A stretch of 8,849 nucleotides of DNA from an uncultured Phocaeicola sp. (GTDB lineage: Bacteria > Bacteroidota > Bacteroidia > Bacteroidales > Bacteroidaceae), in contig CAPAOL010000065.1 of the NCBI GenBank assembly GCA_948579315.1, forward strand, positions 1 through 8,849. Reading direction: 5' to 3'. Within the stretch, counting starts at the first letter, position 1. Every line of letters starts with the position of its first letter. The notes beneath the pieces were generated by a model, which did no database searches, had not been told where the DNA came from, and saw only the letters and a program-made list of their open reading frames with translations. Both the position numbers and the translations under genes were made by a program. Positions 1 to 5,990 of the stretch are shown here, piece by piece.

Positions 1-274
1 CTAAATACTAATATATTAATCGCAATGGTTGGATTTTTATCGCACCACTACTAATCCATTAGCAGGATTTACATACACTAACTGGCATTTGGATTTAGGG
101 AAAGCAGGCGATTACGATGTCAGTGGAAGTGATGGAAAATTTGGAGTTAATTTAGGGGCAGGTATGGAGTTTGACTTAGACAAAAGCTGGAGTTTAAACT
201 TTGATATTAAATACCAATTAATCAGCGACCTAGACCAAGCCGTATTCAATCTTGGCGTAGCCTATAATTTCTAG
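1..274 (+). CDS. OmpW-like outer-membrane beta-barrel protein, 3' end only, possibly frameshifted
   Basis: This is the C-terminal end of a small outer-membrane beta-barrel (porin/OmpW-like) protein. The readable part begins around base 29 and ends at the TAG at 272-274. It contains PLAGFTYTNW, a glycine-rich turn, then alternating strands (KFGVNLGAGMEF, LNFDIKYQLISDLDQA) and a terminal strand ending in aromatic Phe (GVAYNF), as expected for a BAM-recognised C-terminus. A full protein of this class is usually about 170-200 residues, so most of the gene lies outside the window. The oddity is at the left edge. The frame that encodes the barrel has TAA stops at 2-4 and 17-19, and the TTG at 29 is not a credible start for a secreted protein. 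A different frame is open from base 1 to 51. The gene is therefore either frameshifted near 20-55 or a remnant. The family assignment is from memory of the motifs. Confidence 0.6.
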
Positions 275-284
275 TTAATAGCCA

Positions 285-326
285 AAGAAGGATAAAGTTG
301 TTTTTAAATGCACCTTTATCCTTCTT
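285..326 (+). terminator. Hairpin after the OmpW-like gene, putative terminator
   Basis: A perfect 13-bp stem is formed by AAGAAGGATAAAG (285-297) and CTTTATCCTTCTT (314-326) around a 16-base loop. It starts 10 bases after the barrel-gene stop. There is no strong T-run after it, so factor-independent termination is inferred from position and stem alone. The hairpin separates the barrel gene from the acetyltransferase gene. Confidence 0.55.
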
Positions 327-387
327 CACCTTACTAAAAACATACCTGCTCTACCTATTTTTACACTAATCTACAATATGGCATACC

Positions 388-1344
388 ATGAATAACATAC
401 GACAACTCACAAAAGATGAATACCCAAAAGCCATCGAACTATCTTGGCAAGTTTTCACCATCACCGGCAAAGAAGATTTCAACAATGAGGGATTGGAATT
501 TTTCAAAAGCTTTATTTATAACAAAAAATGTATAAACGAAATCATATTTTATGGTAGTTTTGACAATGAAGCTCTAACAGGCATTTTAGGTATAAAAAGT
601 AATGGTAAACATATCTCCCTATTTTTTATCAAGCCAGAATATCACAGGCACGGATTAGGAAAAAAACTTTTCCACTACGCCTCCACCCTCCATCCTTCCA
701 TTGAAACAACGGTTAATTCTTCTACTTATGCTATTCCTTTCTACCAGAGTCTGGGATTTGCTGTCGTAGGAGAAAAACAAAATTACCATGGGCTCTGCAG
801 TACCCCCATGAGACGCTATCATGCTGTGTTTGTACAAAAGAACAAGTACACACTACGTACTTGGCAAACAGAAGACGCTCATTCATTAGTTCAAGAACTG
901 AATAACAAAAAGATTTGGGACAATTGCCGCAACGTATTCCCCCACCCTTACAGGCTAGAGCATGCGGAAACCTTTATTGACCTCATCCAGAAAAAAGAAG
1001 GCATTCATGATTTTTGTATTGAAGTTAATGGAAAAGCCGTAGGCAATATCGGATTTACACCAGGCACAGATGTGGAATGCTTCAATGCCGAAGTAGGGTA
1101 CGTTATCGGAGAAAAATATTGGAACCAAAGTATTGTAACCGACGCATTACAAGAAGCCATCTGCCATTACTTCACTTATACGAATACAATACGTATATTC
1201 GCACTTGTCTTTGAACACAACCTTCCTTCCATGCGAGTATTAGAAAAGGCCGGCTTCAACAAAGTCGGGATAATGACAAAATCCATTTTCAAGAACGGTC
1301 ATTTCACCAATGCACATCTTTTCGAGTTGCTTAAAAACGTTTAG
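388..1344 (+). CDS. Tandem two-domain GNAT family N-acetyltransferase
   Basis: Cytosolic protein of 318 residues made of two acetyl-CoA-dependent GNAT folds. The first domain (about 1-145) has the acetyl-CoA pyrophosphate-loop signature around residues 84-95 (EYHRHGLGKKLF, matching R/QxxGxG) and a typical late segment (FYQSLGF, 118-124). The second domain (about 153-317) resembles the RimJ/RimL or Acetyltransf_3 type: it opens with YTLRTWQTED, has EVGYVIGEKYW at 235-245, and ends with the classic N-x-x-SMRVLEKAGF (278-290). Its loop reads YWNQSIVTDAL where the family usually has YWGxGIATEA. A glycine is replaced by Ser248, so CoA binding by this half may be weak. A single GNAT domain is about 150-180 residues, so this is a genuine duplication or fusion rather than one long domain. 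The start ATG at 388 is the only good in-frame choice; the ATG at 378 is out of frame and closes at once. The leader shows no Shine-Dalgarno and no clear promoter box. The acceptor substrate (small molecule, peptide or protein N-terminus) cannot be told from sequence. Confidence 0.85.
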   Translation: MNNIRQLTKDEYPKAIELSWQVFTITGKEDFNNEGLEFFKSFIYNKKCINEIIFYGSFDNEALTGILGIKSNGKHISLFFIKPEYHRHGLGKKLFHYASTLHPSIETTVNSSTYAIPFYQSLGFAVVGEKQNYHGLCSTPMRRYHAVFVQKNKYTLRTWQTEDAHSLVQELNNKKIWDNCRNVFPHPYRLEHAETFIDLIQKKEGIHDFCIEVNGKAVGNIGFTPGTDVECFNAEVGYVIGEKYWNQSIVTDALQEAICHYFTYTNTIRIFALVFEHNLPSMRVLEKAGFNKVGIMTKSIFKNGHFTNAHLFELLKNV

Positions 1345-1394
1345 TATCCGGAAAATGCCAAAAGAACTTACAATAAATGTTATATTACACATAT

Positions 1395-2096
1395 TCATCC
1401 TTTGTCCGAAAGACATAAACCCACTCCTTTCACAGTCTTTATCTGTATCCGTTCATCATCAGCAAACAATTTTCTAAGTCGAGTAACAAAAACATCGAGA
1501 CTACGTGATGCAAAAAAATCATCCTCCGTTTCCCATAGTCTTGAAAGAATAATATCCCGTCTCACTAGTTCATTTTTCTTTTTACAAAGCATCTGAAGCA
1601 ATTTCGCTTCGCGTTCCGTCATTGTCTTTTGTACACACGACGAATGCTTTAATACTGCATGAACAGCATCAAATGTATAATTTTCACCAATCCGATAAAT
1701 CTCACTTTCATTAGCGACTCCCATTCCCCGCTTCATTTTCAACAAAGCACCAATATGCGCATCCAGTTCTTCGGCCAAAAAAGGTTTCTTAATATAATTA
1801 TTCACCCCCAATTCATAACCTTTCACCACATCTTTAGGCGAAACCCTGCCCGAGGTAAAAACAATGGGAATAAATCCATCCGTTTCCCGAATACGACGTA
1901 CCATTTCATAACCATCCATAACAGGCATCTCAATGTCTGAAATAATGATATCAAGATGTTGCTCCTTCCATATCTTCAGCCCTTCTTCGCCATTAGAAGC
2001 GGTCATCACCTCGTATCCACCTATCATATCCTCCAATCCACCACGAATAATATAACAAAGATTGGCATCATCTTCCACCAACAACAGTTTTATCAT
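1395..2096 (-). CDS. OmpR/RprY-like response regulator
   Basis: DNA-binding response regulator of 233 residues, the usual length for the OmpR family. The receiver domain (about 1-120) has the acidic pocket E8-D9-D10, the phospho-acceptor Asp54 in DIIISDIEMPVMDG, the Thr/Ser switch at 81-82, and Lys104 followed by cis-type Pro105 (YIKKPF). A linker leads to a winged-helix output domain (about 135-231) with the MTEREAKLLQML segment, a recognition-helix region SLDVFVTRLRKLF (199-211) and the wing hairpin IKTVKGVGLCL. All catalytic positions are intact, so it should be phosphorylated by the kinase encoded 24 bases upstream on the same strand. It resembles RprY of Bacteroides, but many paralogues exist, so no symbol is given. 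The likely target is the set of 11-bp-spaced repeats upstream of the divergent barrel gene. Its ATG is preceded by a perfect AGGAGG site, rare in this phylum. The stop TGA lies 51 bases from the convergent acetyltransferase stop, with no obvious hairpin between them. Confidence 0.93.
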   Translation of the reverse strand: MIKLLLVEDDANLCYIIRGGLEDMIGGYEVMTASNGEEGLKIWKEQHLDIIISDIEMPVMDGYEMVRRIRETDGFIPIVFTSGRVSPKDVVKGYELGVNNYIKKPFLAEELDAHIGALLKMKRGMGVANESEIYRIGENYTFDAVHAVLKHSSCVQKTMTEREAKLLQMLCKKKNELVRRDIILSRLWETEDDFFASRSLDVFVTRLRKLFADDERIQIKTVKGVGLCLSDKG

Positions 2097-2104
2097 ATCA
2101 TCTT

Positions 2105-2110
2105 CCTCCT
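2105..2110 (-). promoter_or_regulatory. Strong Shine-Dalgarno site for the response regulator gene
   Basis: On the minus strand, AGGAGG lies 8 bases before the regulator ATG, inside the 24-base gap after the kinase stop codon. It supports this start codon. The other protein genes here have A-rich leaders without such a site, which is the norm in Bacteroidota. The site may set a higher translation rate for the regulator than for the kinase from a shared message. Confidence 0.7.
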
Positions 2111-2120
2111 TAAAAAATAT

Positions 2121-3506
2121 TTATTTCTTCTCCCCACTCGGCAAAAAAAGAAAAAATTCACTATACTCCCCTTCAATGCTTTCTACACACACTTTTCCAC
2201 CATGCGCTTCAGCCACGCGGAAAACATAATTCAAACCCAATCCGAAGCCTGACGCACCGCCTTTACGGCTGCGGTCGGCAGCCGAAGCACGCTCGTACTT
2301 CTCGAAAATACGACTCTGGTCCTTCAACGGAATACCTATGCCGTTATCTCTTACCTTTATCAAATAAAAGTTATAGTCCTGACGCAAGGATGAAATCTGT
2401 ATGTCCACCTCTTCACCTGAATATTTTATAGAATTGTCTACCAAATTACCGATAGCTTCTTTCAAGAATTCTTCATCAGCATATACCCATTCCGATTCCA
2501 AATGAAGAGAGAAATGTACTGGTTTATCTGCCTTAGCAGTATATTTCTCAATAAGATCCTCTAACATCGGACGGAGTTGTATCTCCTTTTTCCAAAGCCT
2601 CAATTGAGCATTTTCCAATTTTGACAGCGTCAGCACTTTGTTAGTCAGTGACAATAAATGTTCACTCTCGTCCTCCAATATCTGAAAATGCTTCTCGCGT
2701 TTATCCGGAAAAATATCCAACTTTCCTGATTTCAACATTCGGGTCCCCATCAAGATACAGGCAAGAGGAGTCTTCATCTCATGAATCATGGCGTATGAGA
2801 AATCCTCACGCATCCTAGCTATTTTATTCTGATGAGCAATAATACGAATCTGATAAACAAGACAATAGACGATCATTGCCATCATCAAGACAGTAGCAAT
2901 GAGGAGCAAGGTCATCTGCTGGAAAATAACCCAATAAGGATTAACAATAAAAGCCTGAAGATTCTCCGTACATTTATAATTGATAGGTTGTAACCCGGTT
3001 TTCAACAAGCCATAATCCCCTACCTGTATGGAACGGGAACTTCTAAGAATATTCCCCAGCGAATCTGTCACACAAGTTATTACTTCTGCATCCAATCCTT
3101 CGGCAGCAAGGCCTGTCCGATAAATAGAATCTAAACTTGACAAAGAAACAGACAATTTATAATCCCTCTTGACAATTTCTTGCATGGAAACCTGCATATT
3201 GGACATCAACCATTGGTTCACATTTTTATCACCTCTGCCATCCTCAAAAAAATCATAATCTTCATCCAGATTTATTCTAACCATAATGGAAGTATCTTTG
3301 TCCTTATACTTCTTTTGCAAAGAATCTTGATATACTTCCATGCGATAAAACACCTCACGCATCGTTGCATCTCTAAATACTTCATTGCTTCTGAACTGTA
3401 TACTTTCCTTAGTTAGCTTATAGGTATTTACAAGCCAAACGTACTGCAAACAGATGATTGCCAACAGTCCGATACAAGCTACCCAACGAATATGTTTGAT
3501 TGTCAT
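2121..3506 (-). CDS. Membrane sensor histidine kinase, RprX-like
   Basis: Inner-membrane sensor kinase of 461 residues. The N-terminus has a first membrane segment (about 7-27), then a periplasmic domain of about 165 residues (28-190) that matches no sensor fold I recognise. It carries two cysteines (145 and 179) that could pair. A second membrane segment follows (about 192-217). The cytoplasmic part has a HisKA dimerisation helix with the phospho-acceptor His242 in the H-box (MIHEMKTPLA), then a HATPase_c domain: N-box NLVDNSIKYS (354-363), G1 box DNGIGI (387-392), F-box FEKYER (401-406) and G2 box GFGLGL (420-425). All ATP-binding boxes are intact. It lies first in a two-gene operon; the regulator begins 24 bases after its TAA. 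The divergent neighbour is an outer-membrane barrel gene, so the signal may concern the cell envelope or that barrel's ligand; this is inference. RprX of B. fragilis is the nearest named relative I recall, but orthology is not shown here. Confidence 0.93.
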   Translation of the reverse strand: MTIKHIRWVACIGLLAIICLQYVWLVNTYKLTKESIQFRSNEVFRDATMREVFYRMEVYQDSLQKKYKDKDTSIMVRINLDEDYDFFEDGRGDKNVNQWLMSNMQVSMQEIVKRDYKLSVSLSSLDSIYRTGLAAEGLDAEVITCVTDSLGNILRSSRSIQVGDYGLLKTGLQPINYKCTENLQAFIVNPYWVIFQQMTLLLIATVLMMAMIVYCLVYQIRIIAHQNKIARMREDFSYAMIHEMKTPLACILMGTRMLKSGKLDIFPDKREKHFQILEDESEHLLSLTNKVLTLSKLENAQLRLWKKEIQLRPMLEDLIEKYTAKADKPVHFSLHLESEWVYADEEFLKEAIGNLVDNSIKYSGEEVDIQISSLRQDYNFYLIKVRDNGIGIPLKDQSRIFEKYERASAADRSRKGGASGFGLGLNYVFRVAEAHGGKVCVESIEGEYSEFFLFLPSGEKK

Positions 3507-3529
3507 ACACTTATATCCTATCCATACTT

Positions 3530-3557
3530 TGTTAACATTGTGTTAACCTGCCATTAA
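3530..3557. promoter_or_regulatory. Triple direct repeat, likely response-regulator operator
   Basis: Three hexamers lie in exact 11-bp register: TGTTAA (3530-3535), TGTTAA (3541-3546) and CATTAA (3552-3557), with 5-bp spacers. Extended by one base, each reads TTAAC. One-turn-spaced direct repeats with N5 spacers are the arrangement used by OmpR-family regulators such as PhoP and PhoB. The last repeat ends 23 bp before the -7 element of the barrel gene, in place of a recognisable -33 box, which fits activation by a bound regulator. The encoded regulator 1.4 kb away is the obvious candidate. The repeats and spacing are seen directly; the binding is inferred. Confidence 0.65.
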
Positions 3558-3580
3558 CCACGTAAGGAAAAAAGTCTCCC

Positions 3581-3588
3581 TACTTTTG
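3581..3588 (+). promoter_or_regulatory. Bacteroides-type -7 element for the barrel gene
   Basis: TACTTTTG matches the TAnnTTTG consensus of the primary sigma factor of Bacteroides. Transcription would begin near 3595, giving a leader of about 30 bases before the ATG at 3628. No TTTG-like -33 box is found 19-21 bp upstream; that position is occupied by the tail of the TTAA repeats, suggesting activator dependence. Confidence 0.55.
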
Positions 3589-3594
3589 TTTCGT

Positions 3595-3602
3595 CAAAGT
3601 TA
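3595..3602 (-). promoter_or_regulatory. Possible -7 element for the kinase-regulator operon
   Basis: On the minus strand TAACTTTG matches TAnnTTTG and points towards the kinase gene, with a predicted start near 3588 and a leader of about 80 bases. A TTTG lies further upstream (3622-3619), but the gap of 16 bp is shorter than the usual 19-21, so the match is imperfect. It sits face to face with the barrel-gene -7 element. Confidence 0.35.
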
Positions 3603-3627
3603 AAGAAAATATTAAAAACAAATAGAT

Positions 3628-5925
3628 ATGAAAAAGCAAAATTTTATCATCACATCGCTATTTTTATTTTGGGTTATAGGAACAACCACTGCACAAACCA
3701 TTACCGGAAAGGTTACAAACATCCATGCACAAGCCATTGACGGTGCAACCGTCATCCTACAAACCATTGATTCTACTTTTGTGGACGCCGTAATCACAGA
3801 TACCACCGGTTACTTCAGGTTCAACCGGCAACCAGCATCTTATCGGCTGATTTTCCAACACATCATGTACGAAACCCTCTTATTGACAACTACAGGAGAA
3901 GACGCAGGCACGATTACCCTGAAAAGTAAAGATTATGCTTTGGACGAAGTTATCGTCAAAGGGGAACGCCCTCTTGTAAAAGTGGAAGAAGGAAAATTAT
4001 CGTATGATCTGTCACAACTCACCACACATAGAATTGTGAACAATGCTTATGAAATCCTTCAGCAATTACCCGGTGTACAGGAAATAAACGGCAACCTTTC
4101 ATTAGCAGGCACACACAATCTGAACATTATTTTAAACGGAAGGCCCACAACAATGAGTCACGAACAGTTGACCATTTTATTAAAAAACACTCCGGCTTCA
4201 CGTGTAGAAAAGGCAGAAATTATGTATAGCACACCGCCGCAATATCATGTAAGAGGTGCTGCCATCAACTTACTTTTGAAAAGTTACCGTCCTGAAGAAA
4301 GTGGGTTGCAAGGAGAAGTTAACGCCGGATATCTATACAATTACAGAAGTGGCACACAAGGAGGAATCAGCCTGCTTTACACCACTCCTAAATGGAATAT
4401 AGACTTGCTATATAATACCCATTATGAACAAAACAGACAAACAACAGATACGTACTCACATCACACCTTAAAAAATAATATATATGATATCTGTCAACAC
4501 AATGATATTGACAGGAAAGGAATAACACATTATGTACGAACAGGCGCTGAATATAAATTCAATGATAATGCTCATATCAATCTAGCCTATACTGGTGTCT
4601 TCAACCCTAACAACGATAATCATTCATATTCCGACGGGAACATCACAACCGCAGACAACCGGACAAAAAAGGAGACTCGAATGCACAATATCGCTTTAGA
4701 TTATCTCTCTAGCTTCGGTATGAAAGCTGGAATAAACTATACCTCCTACCATTCCGAAAGTCATCAGCAATTCACCAACAAAGACAACAAGAACCAAACA
4801 AGCGAATTTCACACGACTAGCGGACAAACAATAGACCGCTGGAAAATATACGTAGACCAGTCACACACACTACCACGAGAGTGGACCTTAAACTATGGCA
4901 CCTCTTTAACTTATGCCAGTGACCATAATACTCAGTTCTATCATACCCAAAACGGAACAGACATGAGCGAACTCAATACAAACAATCGTTATAATGAATA
5001 TACATATGACTTCTACGTCGGATTCAGCAAAAACATGGGAGAACATTTGTCTTTCAGCGCGTCCATAACCGGAGAATATTACAAAACGGCCCGTTATCAT
5101 GCATGGGCGGCTTATCCTACAACCGAATTAACATACGTAATGACCCCAGCACATATTCTACAACTTTCATTCACATCAGATAAGACCTATCCCAGCTACT
5201 GGGATCTGAGCGAAAGTACCGGCTATATAAGTGGTTATGAAGAAGTACAAGGCAATCCAATGTTAAAGCCATCCACCGATTATTCCGCAAATCTGAATTA
5301 TATTTTTAAGAACAAGTATATCTTCAGCCTGGCTTATGATTATCAACCCGATTTATTTCAGCAACTAGCCTATCAAAGCACAGAACGCCTGGCTTTGATT
5401 TACAAAACCTTAAACTGGGATTATCAGCAAAGTTTCTCAGCCACGACTATCATTCCCTTCAAAATCGGACATTGGTTGGACAGTCACGTCACACTGCAAG
5501 CTGAATACCGTCAAGCAAAATGTAACAAATTCTTCGATCTTTCCTTCAACCACAGCAAGTGGATCGGACTCGCCATGTTACAAAATAATATAATACTTTC
5601 TACCAAACCGGATATTCGCATGGAACTGACCGGACTTTATTTGAGCCCATCTATCCAGGGAAGTTATGATTTAAATCATATCTGGGCCATCCATACCGGA
5701 ATACGTTGGAACTTTGCTAACCAAAAAGCAAGTATCCAAGTGAAGGCCAATGATCTGTTCAATTCGATGGAAGGCAACATAGATGTGACACTACGTAATA
5801 AAGGACAATACATGGACATGCACACCAACAACTATTCACGCAACATAACTTTATCCTTTACCTACAAGTTCGGAGGGTATAAAGAAAAACAGCATAAACC
5901 AATAGATACTTCCCGGTTCAAATAA
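3628..5925 (+). CDS. Outer-membrane beta-barrel family protein (TonB-receptor-like, OMP_b-brl_3 type)
   Basis: Protein of 765 residues expected in the outer membrane. A Sec signal peptide spans about 1-23 (KKQNF, hydrophobic core, TTTAQ). A CarboxypepD_reg-like Ig domain follows (about 24-100: TITGKVTN, GATVIL, TDTTGYFRF). A reduced plug-like region covers about 105-220, with ILQQLPGVQ (143-151), INGNLSLAG, LNIILNGRP (165-173), RVEKAEIM and RGAAINLLLK (209-218). The remainder is a long series of amphipathic strands rich in Tyr, Asn and Thr, ending in LSFTYKFGG and a short tail containing DTSRFK. That tail is typical of this Bacteroidota family. No clear TonB box is visible after the signal peptide and no SusD partner is nearby, so TonB dependence and substrate are uncertain. 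The ATG at 3628 is supported by the signal peptide directly after it; the leader is A-rich without a Shine-Dalgarno. Likely regulated by the divergent kinase-regulator pair through the 3530-3557 repeats. Confidence 0.88.
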   Translation: MKKQNFIITSLFLFWVIGTTTAQTITGKVTNIHAQAIDGATVILQTIDSTFVDAVITDTTGYFRFNRQPASYRLIFQHIMYETLLLTTTGEDAGTITLKSKDYALDEVIVKGERPLVKVEEGKLSYDLSQLTTHRIVNNAYEILQQLPGVQEINGNLSLAGTHNLNIILNGRPTTMSHEQLTILLKNTPASRVEKAEIMYSTPPQYHVRGAAINLLLKSYRPEESGLQGEVNAGYLYNYRSGTQGGISLLYTTPKWNIDLLYNTHYEQNRQTTDTYSHHTLKNNIYDICQHNDIDRKGITHYVRTGAEYKFNDNAHINLAYTGVFNPNNDNHSYSDGNITTADNRTKKETRMHNIALDYLSSFGMKAGINYTSYHSESHQQFTNKDNKNQTSEFHTTSGQTIDRWKIYVDQSHTLPREWTLNYGTSLTYASDHNTQFYHTQNGTDMSELNTNNRYNEYTYDFYVGFSKNMGEHLSFSASITGEYYKTARYHAWAAYPTTELTYVMTPAHILQLSFTSDKTYPSYWDLSESTGYISGYEEVQGNPMLKPSTDYSANLNYIFKNKYIFSLAYDYQPDLFQQLAYQSTERLALIYKTLNWDYQQSFSATTIIPFKIGHWLDSHVTLQAEYRQAKCNKFFDLSFNHSKWIGLAMLQNNIILSTKPDIRMELTGLYLSPSIQGSYDLNHIWAIHTGIRWNFANQKASIQVKANDLFNSMEGNIDVTLRNKGQYMDMHTNNYSRNITLSFTYKFGGYKEKQHKPIDTSRFK

Positions 5926-5953
5926 AGCATCATCAATGATATCATGATACAAT

Positions 5954-5987
5954 AATGAGGGGCAGATTCGTACATCCGCCCCTCATT
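5954..5987. terminator. GC-rich hairpin between convergent genes, likely bidirectional terminator
   Basis: AATGAGGGGC (5954-5963) pairs perfectly with GCCCCTCATT (5978-5987) around a 14-base loop, in which GAT/ATC (5965-5967 with 5974-5976) can extend the stem past one mismatch. It lies 28 bases after the barrel-gene stop and 3 bases after the protease stop on the other strand. Both 3' flanks are AT-rich but lack a long T-run. The position between two converging gene ends argues for termination in both directions. Confidence 0.7.
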
Positions 5988-5990
5988 CGA

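Noticed and set aside
1345..1394. Search for a terminator between the converging acetyltransferase and regulator genes
   Set aside because: Only weak imperfect dyads (around TGTTATATTACA) are present; no stem worth calling.
1402..2252. Plus-strand open frames opposite the response regulator and kinase end
   Set aside because: The minus-strand proteins have complete catalytic motifs; the plus-strand translations are low-complexity and match nothing.
3628..5925. Barrel protein as a SusC of a polysaccharide utilisation locus
   Set aside because: It is shorter than typical SusC proteins (about 1000 residues), has only a reduced plug-like region, and no SusD or carbohydrate-active enzyme gene is adjacent.
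5936..5945. Palindrome ATGATATCAT after the barrel gene
   Set aside because: It is a short AT-rich palindrome expected by chance in this composition; the adjacent GC-rich hairpin explains the intergenic region better.
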